In this document: piece by piece, positions 26,160 through 35,785 of the stretch
How positions within the stretch are numbered: position 1 is the first letter of the stretch
How the letters are laid out: every line of letters begins with the position of its first letter
Assembly (NCBI RefSeq): GCF_000687475.1
Contig: NC_057322.1
Location: 2,348,560-2,412,559 of the forward strand
DNA from: Ustilaginoidea virens
Taxonomy: Eukaryota > Ascomycota > Sordariomycetes > Hypocreales > Clavicipitaceae
DNA: 64,000 nucleotides
Reading direction: 5' to 3'
Program-made: the position numbers and the translations under genes
The notes under the pieces: model-generated
Seen by the model: the letters and a program-made list of their open reading frames with translations, nothing else
Told to the model about the DNA's origin: nothing
Databases searched by the model: none

Positions 26160-26900
26160 GCGGTGAGATTCTGCTATATAAAAGGCGGTAAAGAGACTGA
26201 TTCTACTATTAAAGTACTGCGATATTTTATTCTACTAAAAAATAGTGCTGAATACTATATAGAAAGAAGGTAGTATAAAGGCGGTAAAAAGGGTAGTAAA
26301 AACGACAGTAAAATAAAATAGTAAAAAAGGCAGGGCAAAGGCGGTAAAATACAGCAGTAAAAGATGGTAAAATAAGGCAGTAAAAAGGCAGTAAAATAAG
26401 GTAGTAAAAAGCGGTGAAGTAAGATAGTAAAAAGGCGGTAAAAAAGGCAGGGCAAAAGTGGTAAAATACGGCAGTAAAAGATGGTAAAATGAGGCAGTAA
26501 AAAGGCAGTAAAATAAGGCAGTAAAAAGCGGTGAAATAAGATAGTAAAAAGGCGGTAAAAAAGGCAGGGCAAAAGCGGTAAAATACGGCAGTAAAAGATG
26601 GTAAAATAAGGCAGTAAAAAGGCAGTAAAATAAGGCAGTAAAAATATAGTAAAATAAGATTATAAAAATAGCATAAAAAAGGCGGTAAAAAAAGGCAGTA
26701 AAAAGCGGTAAAGTAAGATAGTAAAAAGGCGGTAAAATACAGCAGTAAAAGATGGTAAAATAAGGCAGTAAAAAAGCAGTAAAAGGCGGTAAAATAAGGC
26801 AGTAAAAAAGGCAGTAAAAAAAACAGTAAAAAGGCGGTAAAGGTAAAATAAGGTAGTAAAAAAAGCAGTAAAAAGAGTAGTAAAAAAAGGCAGCAAATAA
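26160..26900. repeat. Purine-strand minisatellite (copy A)
   Basis: The + strand is almost free of C. Units of 11-15 bp (AAGGCAGTAAAA, AAGGCGGTAAAA, GATGGTAAAAT) combine into higher-order blocks of about 116 bp that repeat near 26320, 26445 and 26570. The long minus-strand frames rich in Phe and Leu across it are artefacts. Confidence 0.9.
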
Positions 26901-27150
26901 GCAGTAGCTAAACCGGACTAATATTTACCCGCCTGGCTACTCTGCTTTCCCTATGCCTTTAATACTAAAGAATTTAGTAGCACCCTAATATAATTCTTTC
27001 TATAGGTTTTACTAAGGGGTATTTAGTTATATATAAGGTTACGCGCGTAATATTATATACCGTAAAGTTACTAGTTAAAGATATAATTACTTTTTTAATT
27101 ATAATTTAACTAACTAAAAGGAAAGATAGGAAGCAGAAGAGGAATTATAT
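26901..27150. other. Right end of duplicated unit, copy A
   Basis: Unique sequence shared with 63598-63842. Similarity stops inside GAGGAATTATATA at about 27150. No gene is seen. Confidence 0.8.
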
Positions 27151-27885
27151 ACTAACGTTATAATTAATAAGGACTAAAAAAAGGCTCTTATTAATACTAT
27201 CGCTTTTAATACCGTTATTAACGCCTCTTTTTTAACTGCGAAAAAGTAAGCCGACTTATAGCTTACTAATTAATTATATTAGGAAAGGAAAATTATAACC
27301 CCTAAAGACCCCTTTAAGTAGTCTGACTATATAGAAATTAAAATATTATAAGCCTATAATATATTCCGATTTATTACCTTTAATATCGGTTAATAGCTAC
27401 CGCAATATCTTAACGTAGAGACGTCATATAGTGGCAAGACTAATACCAAAATATAGCTAAAAAGGCGCTAATTTCAATAATTACTATTATAGTTATTCTT
27501 ATTAATAGTTATATTATATATTTATATAATACTCCTTAAGCGTTTAGCTAGGCTATTTTATACTAATAAATAAAGCGTTATAATTTTATCCTTTATATCT
27601 AAGGATATCTTATTATAATAACCTAGTCGATAATATTATATTATAGCTATAGCTTTTAAAGCAAATATATTTTAGATATTCTTTAAAATAGCTACTACTA
27701 TAGTAAACGCTATAATGGTTAGTATTAAAATCCTATAGTAGTCTATTAGATTATTAGCCCTTTTACTATCTTTTAGACTTATAATTATCCTATTAGATAT
27801 ATAGTATATCTTACTAACTTTAGGCCTTTACTATTTACCTTCTAGATTTTTAGTAAATTAGTACTATATACTAAATAAGGTAGGC
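27151..27885. other. AT-rich degraded DNA between the copies
   Basis: Very AT-rich with TAA/TAG in every frame. The segments TATTAATACTATCGC and AAAGACCCCTTTAAG hint at old coding sequence, but no family can be supported. It is most likely a heavily RIP-mutated remnant of a repeat. Confidence 0.5.
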
Positions 27886-28330
27886 TTTTATTAGGCCTTA
27901 TTTTTAGTAAGGCTTAATATAATATATCGGGCCTTATTTTAAAATATATAGTAAGGCGGTATATAATACTAGGCCTTATTTAAAAATATTTAATATAGCT
28001 GGATATTATATAGGCATATTAGGCCTTATTTAAAAATATTTAATACGGCTGGATATTATATAAGTATATTAGGCTTTATTTAAAAATCTTTAATACGGCT
28101 AGATATTATATAGGTATACCGGGCTTTATTTAAAAGATATTTAATATAGCTAGATATTATATAGTATACCAGGCATTATTTAAAATATTTAATATAGCTA
28201 GATATTATATAGCATACTAAGTATTATTTAAAATATTTAGTAAGGCTTAATATAATATATTAGACCTTATTTTTTAAAATATATAGTAAGGCTAGATATA
28301 TTATAGTATAATAAGTATTATAAAGAGCTT
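27886..28330 (+). repeat. 50-bp tandem repeats
   Basis: The word GATATTATATAG recurs at about 28002, 28052, 28102, 28153 and 28201, with TTATTTAAAA and TTTAATA between. Period is 48-51 bp, in a strongly AT-rich context. Confidence 0.85.
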
Positions 28331-29110
28331 TTTTATTAGCTACTTTAAATGCCTAAGCCTATCCTCATTTATATATATTTAAAATAGCTTTTCCTTTTCT
28401 TATCAGAGTCCCTTCTGGGGGCAGGGTCAGGCCAGTGGGTCGCAGGTCCGGTACATGCAGATGCGCGCAAATTTTCGCGTGCACGTAAAGTACCGCTCCA
28501 CTAAAAAAAAAATTTCCTGGCTTAATTCAGACAAGTGAGGGGCAACCAGTCGCATAGAGTACCAGTACATTAAGAGGCGCGCAAATTTTTGCGTGCATGC
28601 AAAGTACCACTCTATAATTGAGGGGCAACTGGTTGCTCTGCTTTAAGTGGCAACCATTCGCATAAAGTACTTATATATAGAGAGCCACGTAAAATTCGCG
28701 TGCATATAAAGTACCGCTCTACAAATAAGGGGCAACCGTTCGTATAAGGTACTAGTATATATAGAGCCACGCAAAATTCGCATGCATATAAAGTACTATT
28801 CTATAAATGAGGGGCAACCATTTGCCTAGGCAACTATTTACCTAAAAAACTATTTACCTAGGCAACCATTTCACTAGGTAACCATTTGCCTAGGCAACTA
28901 TTAGTATATATAGAGGCATGCAAATTTTCGTGTATATATAAAGTACCGCTCTATAATTAAGGGGCAACCATTTCCCTAGGCAAATACTTATAGAGGCATG
29001 CAAAATCTATATGCATATAAAGTACCGCTCTTTAAGTGACTATTTGACTAAAGTATTACTACATACTATGCACTATTAAACTCGCATGCATATAAAGTAT
29101 CCGACTATCA
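28331..29110 (+). repeat. Degenerate relatives of the 237-bp satellite
   Basis: Irregular copies of AAATTCGCGTGCATATAAAG, TACCGCTCTA and GGGGCAACCATT. Parts of the downstream 237-bp unit occur here in shorter, shuffled form. The GC-richer start (28400-28520) keeps more CpA/TpG than its surroundings. Confidence 0.8.
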
Positions 29111-30480
29111 TTGTTTTTTTAAGCCAAATCTAGAAAATCATCTGGCGACAGGGGTGTTGTACCTATATACCTACCAAATATTAAATCGACTTAGTATATA
29201 CTTATATGCGCTAAATTTCGCGTGCACATAAAGTACCGCTCTACAATAAGGGGCAACTATTTGCTCCCTAGGGCAACCAGTTGAGTAAAGTATCACTACA
29301 TACTATACACTATTAAACTCGCGTGCACGTAAAGTATCCGACTATCGTTGTTTTTTTAAGCTAAATCTAGAAAATCATCTGGCGACAGGGGTGTTGTACC
29401 TACGTACCTACTAAATATTAAATCGACTTAGTATATACTTATATGCGCTAAATTTCGCATGCATATAAAGTACCGCTCTATAATGAAGGGCAACCATTTG
29501 CTCCCTAGGGCAACCAGTTAAGTAAAGTATTACTATATACTATGCACTATTAAACTCGCGTATATATAAAGTATCCGACTATCGTTATTTTTTTAAGCTA
29601 AATCTAGAAAATTATCTGGCGATAGGGGTATTATACCTATGTACCTACCAAATATTAAATCGACTTAGTACATACTCATATGCGCTAAATTTCGCGTGCA
29701 TATAAAGTACCGCTCTACAATAAGGGGCAACCATTTGCTCCCTAGGGCAACCAGTTGAGTAAAGTATTACTATATACTATGCACTATTAAACTCGTGTGT
29801 ACGTAAAGTATCCGACTGTCGTTATTTTTTTAAGCTAAATCTGGAAAATCCTCTGGCGATAGGGGTGTTATACCTATGTACCTACTAAATATTAAATCGA
29901 CTCAGTACATGCTTATATGCGCTAAATTTCGCATGCATATAAAGTACCGCTCTACAATAAGGGGCAACCATTTGCTCCCTAGGGCAACCAGTTAAGTAAA
30001 GTATCACTATATACTATGCACTATTAAACTCGCGTGTATGTAAAGTATCTGACTGTCGTTATTTTTTTAAGCTAAATCTAGAAAATCCTCTGGCGATAGG
30101 GGTATTATACCTACGTACCTACCAAATATTAAATCGACTTAGTATATGCTTATATACGCTAAATTTCGCGTATACATAAAGTACCGCTCTACAATAAGGG
30201 GCAACTATTTGCTCCCTAGGGCAACCAGTTAAGTAAAGTATCACTACATACTATGCACTATTAAACTCGCGTGCACGTAAAGTATCCGACTATCGTTATT
30301 TTTTTAAGCTAAATCTGGAAAATCCTCTGGCGACAGGGGTATTGTACCTACGTACCTACTAAATATTAAATCGACTTAGTATATACTCGTATGCGCTAAA
30401 TTTCGCGTGCATATAAAGTACCGCTCTATAAGTAAGGGGCAAACATTTGACTAAAGTATTACTATATATTATGCACTATA
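29111..30480 (+). repeat. 237-bp satellite array, about 6 units
   Basis: CTGGCGACAGGGG-type words start at 29142, 29379, 29616, 29853, 30090 and 30327, exactly 237 bp apart. Each unit contains AAACTCGCGTGCA, AAAGTACCGCTCTA and GGGCAACCAGTT. Units differ mainly by C/T and G/A changes. Confidence 0.97.
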
Positions 30481-30499
30481 AAATTCGCGTGCATATAAA

Positions 30500-30950
30500 G
30501 TATCCTAAAGGCGCGCAAGCAATATACGTGATCACCTTACTGTAAAGGCTGGCAGGGGATTCGGCAAAAGGCGCGTAAGCAATACATATGACCTCACTCT
30601 AAAGGCATGCAGTGCATACAGCAAAAGGCGCGTAAGCAATACACATGACCTTACTCTAAAGGCATGCAGGGCATACAGCAAAAAGCGTGCAAGTAATACA
30701 CGTAACCTCACTCTAAAGGCATGCAGTGCATACAGCAAAAGGCGCGCAAACAATACATGTGACCTCACTCTAAAGGCATATAGTGCATACAGCAAAAGGC
30801 GCGCAAGTAATACATATGACCTTACTCTAAAGGCATGCAGGGTATACAGCAAAAGGCGCGCAAGCAATACACGTGACCTTACTCTAAACACAGGCAGACG
30901 CGCTATTAGTATATATAATATTACCCTAAAGGCGTGCATATCAAATAAAC
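30500..30950 (+). repeat. 57-bp tandem array, 6-7 units
   Basis: GCAAAAGGCGCG-type starts lie at 30564, 30621, 30678, 30735, 30792 and 30849. Units carry GTGACC and ACTCTAAAGGCATGCA. Because 57 is 19 codons, a spurious minus-strand frame stays open throughout. Confidence 0.97.
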
Positions 30951-31200
30951 CACTTCAGACCTATAGGTCCCAACTATACTATTGATTTAGTAGAAGTAAG
31001 ATATATCTTTTTTATTCGTTTATTATTTCCCTTTATATTACTTATCTCTTCGGACCTATAGGTCCTAGTAAGGCTTATATACCTACCTCTTCGGACCTAT
31101 AGGTCCTAGTAAGGCTTACATACCTACCTCTTCGGACCTATAGGTCCCAATAAGGCTTGCATGCTTATTTATTCGGACCTATAGGTCCCAATAGGCTTCT
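30951..31200 (+). repeat. 41-bp palindrome array, first block
   Basis: TTCGGACCTATAGGTCC followed by a TAAGGCTTACATACC-like tail. Units lie at about 31053, 31094, 31135 and 31176, with a lone copy at about 30958. Confidence 0.93.
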
Positions 31201-31480
31201 ATCTATACTAGGCGAAGCGGTAATAAGGAGGAAAAGGGCAGATAGCGCTATATCTAACGATATAGCCTTTTTATATATGCGTGCCGCAGTTATATATGCG
31301 TACTGCGGTTATATAGGCAGCTGTGGCCGTACCGCGGCCTTATATGCTATATACCTAGTTAGATGCGCTAAATAACTGGCTGACTAACCGACTGACTAAT
31401 AATTCTAATAGCGTTATTACCTTACTTCTTACTATTTACTACCTTATAACCTTCTTCCTTACCAGCTTTATTCCCAATCT
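31201..31480 (+). other. Module following the first palindrome array
   Basis: Unique stretch with GCGATATAGCCTTT-like and GCCGCAGTTATATATGCGT words. It is repeated in changed form at 32010-32290. The 72-codon frame 31157-31375 has no other support. Confidence 0.6.
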
Positions 31481-31760
31481 CTTTATGCACTACCCTTTAT
31501 ACTAATACTCTCCTTCTTTTTCCTTACTTTTACTCTCTTTTTTCTTTTTTATTTTTACTCTCCTTTTTCTTCTTTACTTTTACTTTCTTCTTTCTTTCTT
31601 ATATATTACTCTCTTCCTTCTTTTTTATATTTTACTCTCTTCCTTCTTTCTTATATATTACTCTCTTCCTTCTTTCTTATACTTTACTCTCTTCCTTCTT
31701 TCTTATACTTTACTCTCTTCTTTCTTTTTTATACTTTACTCTCTTCCTTATAAGATATAA
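31481..31760 (+). repeat. Pyrimidine microsatellite
   Basis: Repeats of TTTACTCTCTTCCTTCTTTC with small variations. The strand is nearly pure C/T/A. Confidence 0.9.
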
Positions 31761-31764
31761 TTTA

Positions 31765-32010
31765 GGCTTGCATACATATTATTCAGACCTGTAGGTCCCA
31801 ATAGGGCTTGCATACTTATTTATTCAGACCTGCAGGTCCCAATAGGGCTTGCAACTTATTTATTCAGACCTATAGGTCCCAACAGGCCTTACATGCTTAT
31901 TTATTTAGACCTGTAGGACCCATAGGGCTTGCATGCTTATTTATTCAGACCTGCAGGTCCTATAGGGCTTGCATGCTTATTTATTCAGACCTATAGGTCC
32001 CAATAGGCTT
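31765..32010 (+). repeat. 41-bp palindrome array, second block
   Basis: Six units with AGACCTGYAGGTCCCA at about 31784, 31825, 31866, 31907, 31948 and 31988, joined by TAGGGCTTGCATGCTTATTT. Centres are TGCA, TGTA or TATA. The short + frame 31808-31996 is a product of the repeat. Confidence 0.95.
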
Positions 32011-32505
32011 CTATCTATATTAAGCGAAGCGGGAAAAAAGAGGAAAAGGGCGGATAGCGCTATATCTAACGATATAGCCTTTATATATATATATACGGCA
32101 GTCATATATGCGTGCCGCAGTTACATATGCGTGCCGCAGATATAAGTGCGTACTAGGGTCACGTGAGCAGCCGCTGCTATAACGCGGCCACATATGCTAT
32201 ATACCTATGTACCTATTAGGTACGCTTATTACTTCCTATAATTCACTGCTACCTTACGACCTTCTTCTTTACCAGCTTAATTTATAGCCTCTTTATCTAC
32301 TACCTGTTATACCTATACTCCCTTCTTTCTTCCTTATTTTTACTTTTTTCTTTTACTTTTACTCTTATCCTTCTTCCTTTCCTTTACTCTTTTCTATCTT
32401 CCTTTCCTTTACTCTTATCCTTCTTTCTTACCCTCTACTTTCTTCCCTCTAGGATATAATTTCTCTACTCTATCGCCAGATTACAATACCTATATTATTA
32501 TATCA
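32011..32505 (+). other. Second copy of the module plus pyrimidine tract
   Basis: Repeats the order of 31201-31760: CTTCTATCTATA, then GATAGCGCTATATC, then a C/T-rich tract at 32290-32450. With the arrays it forms a direct duplication of roughly 750-800 bp. CACGTGA occurs at about 32161. Confidence 0.75.
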
Positions 32506-32721
32506 ATGCCTCGGCCCTATAAATATTTTCATAAGGTTAGTAATATCATAAGTGGGTATAAAGAATTCCTTGAAAATAACTTGGCTAATATAGAGCTATA
32601 GGATCGTTATCCTGGCAAAATGCCAGTTTATATATTGCTATATAAGTAACGGCTCGCCTGGTCTAATATTATATCATCCTAGCAAAATGCTAGTTCGTAT
32701 ATCCCTATATAAGGATTAGCT
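32506..32721 (+). pseudogene. Short unidentified frame before the first Argonaute fragment
   Basis: ATG 32506 reads MPRPYKYFHKVSNIISG... for about 70 codons with a few stops, up to the Argonaute fragment. Two GGCAAAATGCC/AGCAAAATGCT hairpins lie inside (about 32615 and 32684). Its relation to Argonaute is not visible. Confidence 0.3.
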
Positions 32722-32940
32722 CGGCCTATCCACTACTACATCATCTTTAACGAGATGGGGGTACCTATTAATAAGCTGCAGAAAATGATTTATCAGCAAT
32801 ATTACTCGTACGTAAGATCGACCACGCCTATATCGCTGCACCCAGGCTTTTACTATACTTACCTTATAGGATAGGCAGCAAAAACGCACGAGAACATCGC
32901 TACCAGCGAAGGATTCTATATTGGCGGCAAAATGCTAATT
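32722..32940 (+). pseudogene. Argonaute PIWI C-terminal fragment 1
   Basis: Reads RPIHYYIIFNEMGVPINK, then LQKMIYQQYYSYVRST and PISLHPGFYYTYL. This matches the end of eukaryotic Argonaute PIWI domains: RPTHYHVL..DE, LQ..TY.LCY.YARCT, VS..PPVYYAHL. The His in R-P-x-H-Y is the region of the last catalytic residue of the slicer tetrad. Only one stop interrupts it. It ends at the hairpin word GGCGGCAAAATGC. Confidence 0.8.
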
Positions 32941-32949
32941 ATTAGTTAT

Positions 32950-33090
32950 TATATATAAGCAGTATTACTCGTACGCGAGATTAACCACGCTTGTGTCGCT
33001 GCATCTGGCCGTCTACTACGCCCACCTTACACGATAGTAAGTAAGAGCGCATAAGAATATCGCTATTAGCGAAAGATTTTATATTAGCGG
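32950..33090 (+). pseudogene. Argonaute PIWI C-terminal fragment 2
   Basis: Shorter piece starting at KQYYSYARLTT and continuing to SLHLAVYYAHL. It lacks the RPxHY part and is bounded by GGCAAAATGC-type words on the left and GCGGGAAACCGC on the right. Confidence 0.7.
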
Positions 33091-33097
33091 GAAACCG

Positions 33098-33365
33098 CTA
33101 ACGCCTATCCACTACCATATAGTTAATCTTGCGTACGAGTAATATTGCTGATAGTAGTAGAATACGGCCGGGTGCAGCTATATAGGCGTCATCCTGGATG
33201 AGATAGGGGTACCTATAATTAAGCTGCAAAAGATGATATACTAGTAATGTTATTCGTACGCGAGATCGACTATGCCTATATCGCTGCATCCAGCCGTCTA
33301 CTACGCCTACCTTACTAGATAGCAAGCAAGAGCGCACGAAAACATCGCGATTAGCGAAGGAGTAT
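33098..33365 (+). pseudogene. Argonaute PIWI C-terminal fragment 3, split by an inverted insert
   Basis: Begins PIHYH (33100-33120). An insert of about 65 bp (33121-33185) follows, which is the reverse complement of other Argonaute pieces. The fragment then resumes with ILDEIGVPIIKLQKMIY, YARSTMPISLHPAVYYAYL and a His/Glu tail. It joins directly to the Hat1 fragment. Confidence 0.75.
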
Positions 33366-33381
33366 AGATTAGCGGCAAAAT

Positions 33382-33963
33382 ATATATGCTATTTTCGGCG
33401 ATGACGAAAAGATATTTGGTTATAAAGACTTAAGGATTATATTGTAATACCGAGTAAATGATATAAGACTATATGTGGAAACTATCTATAGCAAGAAGTT
33501 GAAACCGCCGACTGGCGTTAACGAGCCTATAGATATTAATGCTCTACTTTAAGAGGGAAACTATCTGCCTAAAAGTAGGCTGCCCCCGTCTTTGCTATAT
33601 AGCATGCGCTGACTGGGTCTAGTTGCCTTTATAAAAGGTTCCGACTTTAAAAATAGCGCTTAACAATTCGGCGATAATTGGACACCTTTTGGCACTCTTT
33701 ACGAAACTATCGAGGGACTAAATGGAAAATATAAAGTCTGGAAGGGCAGCTTGGCTGACCCTGTAGTTTTATAGCTGAATATACGTATCTAAATCTTAGT
33801 TCCTCTTTTTATCGAGGGCGGTTCCTATATTGGCTAGGACCCTAATTCAGACTCGCCTACGCCAGACTTATCCGATATAGACTATTAGACCGTTTTTTTC
33901 CTATACTATATGCAAAAGTCGACTGATAAACCGGAGAAGATTAGTTTGCGTATTGCTATATAA
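33382..33963 (+). pseudogene. HAT1: Histone acetyltransferase type B (Hat1) N-terminal fragment
   Basis: A 193-codon frame with nine stops reads YAIFGDDEKIFGYKDLRI, then LKPPTGVNEPIDI, WTPFGTLYETIEGLNGKYK, IQILVPLFIEGGSYIGQD-like and TPDLSDID. This order matches the N-terminal domain of fungal Hat1, the catalytic subunit that acetylates newly made histone H4 (yeast has a closely similar FGDSEQIYGYQDL). The acetyl-CoA-binding GNAT core is absent. The fragment is flanked on both sides by Argonaute pieces. One of its stops is TGA, so not all damage is of the Gln/Trp type. Confidence 0.85.
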
Positions 33964-33972
33964 AGAATATAT

Positions 33973-34150
33973 CGGCCTATGCACTACCATATCATCCTAG
34001 ACGAGATTGGGGTGCCTTTTAATAACCTATAGAAAATAATATATTAGCAATCTTATTTATACGCAAGATCGATATCGCCTATATAGCTATACCCGGCCTT
34101 TTACTATATATACCTTATAGTATAGCGAATAAGAGCGCAGGTATTCTTTA
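33973..34150 (+). pseudogene. Argonaute PIWI C-terminal fragment 4
   Basis: Reads RPMHYHIILDEIGVPFNN, LQKIIY, SYLYARSISPI and YPAFYYIYLI, then RIRAQVFFNEVKD. Of all six it extends furthest towards the natural Argonaute C-terminus (basic and aromatic tail). Confidence 0.8.
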
Positions 34151-34530
34151 ACGAGGTAAAGGATGTGTATAGGGAAATATCTATTGCTGAATAAATTGAC
34201 GAAGATAATAATAAACTAGTCCCGGATAGCGATAATAGACGAGGCTAAGTAGAGTTGGCAATGCCTACTCGGCTGCGTTTAGAGCTAACTAGCGGGACTA
34301 TCTATATAGTCTTTAGCCTTATCGGGAGGGACTTAGTATAATAAGTAAAGACTAGGGATTAATCTAGTGGATTTCTTGTATGTTTATACGAATATAAGCT
34401 ATTATTACTAGGCTCTCTTTTCCAGGTCATTAGGATATCATTCCTATAAGCGATACTATAAGAACTAGATGCGTTGACTTTATTTACGGTTGCAGAGAGA
34501 AGGACCTAAGAATATCGCAATTAGCGAAAG
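34151..34530 (+). pseudogene. Unidentified coding remnant
   Basis: Continues the frame of fragment 4 with YREISIAEQIDEDNNK, MPTRLRLELTSGTIY, then LTLFTVAERRT. At about 34504 it is abruptly joined to another Argonaute-associated piece. The end LTLF.V.ER.T recurs at 34738-34775, so the region is internally duplicated. Confidence 0.35.
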
Positions 34531-34544
34531 ATTCCATATTGGCG

Positions 34545-34710
34545 GCAAAATGCCAACTCTTGATAATTATATATCAGCACTATTACTTATACGCTAGATC
34601 GGCCACTCCTCTATCGCTACACCCGCCCGTTTTCTACACGTACCTTGCCAAATAGCAAGCAAAAGCGCATAAGAATATCGCAACCAGCAAAGGATTCTAG
34701 CTTAGCGGCA
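34545..34710 (+). pseudogene. Argonaute PIWI C-terminal fragment 5
   Basis: Contains YQHYYLYARSATPLSLHPPVFYTYL-like sequence in short blocks, bounded on both sides by GCGGCAAAATGCCA. It lacks the RPxHY block. Confidence 0.65.
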
Positions 34711-34905
34711 AAATGCCACCTGACTTTTAGTTATAATGCATTAACTTTATTTGCGGTTATAGAGAGAAAGACCTTAGAGTTGACTGATTGGCGAGGGGAA
34801 TGGCTCTACTTAGCGCTAATGAGACTTAGGCCCCTAAGTTTAGGTCCTTTAGCGGTATCGGCTCTTTTTTTCACTACCTAACTCGATATAGAGGTGTCCC
34901 TAGAC
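34711..34905 (+). pseudogene. Second piece of the unidentified remnant
   Basis: An open frame (to 34881) reads ALTLFAVIERKTLELTDW, then LYLALMRLRPLSLGPLA. Its first 11 residues repeat the end of 34151-34530, so it likely is the displaced continuation of that gene. Confidence 0.35.
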
Positions 34906-35309
34906 TATAGGCATTCCGTCTAGCTTATTAACGGCTGAAGAAGATGATAGCTGAAGAAGATGATAGCTAAAGAAGATAATTATTACGGCCCCTAGGCTAT
35001 AGGCATTCTGTCTAGCTTATTAATAGCGGAAGAAAATAACAACTAAAGAAGATAAATATTACGGCCCCTAGGCATTAATAATTTTCTATAGTGGCGCAAC
35101 CGTATAGTATGGGGCAATATCACTTGCCAGCTGATAGCAGCCGTCTGCCCCGCTTACCTAGACTATGCACTATATATGCACTATATAGCTAGGCGTGCTT
35201 CAGTCTTAGCATACAGTATGGCTTTACCTAGCTGCTCTAACTTCCCCCTTCTACCTCTTATCCGCCTTAGTTAGCGGTAAAATACCAACTAACTAATAGT
35301 TATTCCATA
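34906..35309 (+). repeat. Small duplications, no gene
   Basis: TATAGGCATTC.GTCTAGCTTAT and GAAGAAGATGATAGCT are repeated two or three times between 34910 and 35090. The rest (35091-35309) shows no gene. Confidence 0.6.
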
Positions 35310-35625
35310 TTAGTATAGGTATAAAGGAGAACTGCGGTTCTCTGTAAACCTCGATGAAAACAGGCAGCCAGCTGGTGCTCCGGTACGAGATTCAGCACGC
35401 TTTCTCATTATACTGCGAGCCACAACTAAAGTGCATATTGGCCACTCTTACCTTATAATCTTCCTAATGCCTAACTACCACTAATTAATATAGGTATAAA
35501 GGAGAACTGCGGTTCTCTATAAACCTCGATGAAAATAGGCAGCTAGCTGGTGCTCCAGTACGAGATTTAGCACGCTTTCTTATCATGCTGCGAGCTATAA
35601 CTAAAGTGCATATTAGCCACTCTTG
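35310..35625 (+). repeat. 176-bp direct duplication
   Basis: ATAGGTATAAAGGAGAACTG starts at about 35316 and 35492. About 140 bp after each is conserved with C/T differences. No tRNA or other RNA fold is recognised. Confidence 0.85.
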
Positions 35626-35735
35626 AGATAATATACCAGCAATATTACTCATACGCGAGATCGACCACGCCTATATCGCTACATCCGGCCGTCTACTACG
35701 CCCACCTTGCTAGATAGCAAGTAAGAGCGCTAATT
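35626..35735 (+). pseudogene. Argonaute PIWI C-terminal fragment 6
   Basis: Reads EIIYQQYYSYARSTTPISLH, then AVYYAHL, directly downstream of the 176-bp duplication and 50 bp before the BRCT-like gene of copy B. Confidence 0.7.
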
Positions 35736-35785
35736 CTATATAGGCTATAGGCCTTACTTAGTATACCTTTACTAATTTACCGCAA

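Larger units (their letters stand above)
1..27150. repeat. Subtelomeric segmental duplication, copy A (left end outside window)
   Basis: Base 1 aligns with 35991 and the two segments stay collinear to 27150/63842. Gene order, introns and intergenic repeats are shared. Substitutions are overwhelmingly C/T and G/A. Indels sit mainly in tandem repeats: one missing 161-bp unit, seven missing 96-bp units and 216 bp fewer in the Asp-rich array of A, against one extra 119-bp unit in helicase intron 2 and a longer purine array in A. In many stretches A has TA where B keeps CA or TG, so A is usually the more mutated copy, but not everywhere. Confidence 0.97.

Noticed and set aside
26255..26896. Phe/Leu-rich minus-strand frames
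   Set aside because: Artefacts of the purine minisatellite, repeated at 63353-63589.
1..27150. Starship-type element
   Set aside because: No tyrosine recombinase (DUF3435) gene was recognised in the visible part. The left end is outside the window, so this is not excluded, only unsupported.
30532..30939. Minus-strand 135-codon frame
   Set aside because: Produced by the 57-bp satellite (19 codons per unit). No leader or conserved features.
28400..30950. CRISPR array
   Set aside because: Repeats are contiguous with no unique spacers, and the context is eukaryotic.
33098..33337. Minus-strand 79-codon frame
   Set aside because: It lies opposite Argonaute fragment 3 and its inverted insert. 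The + strand reading matches the PIWI family.
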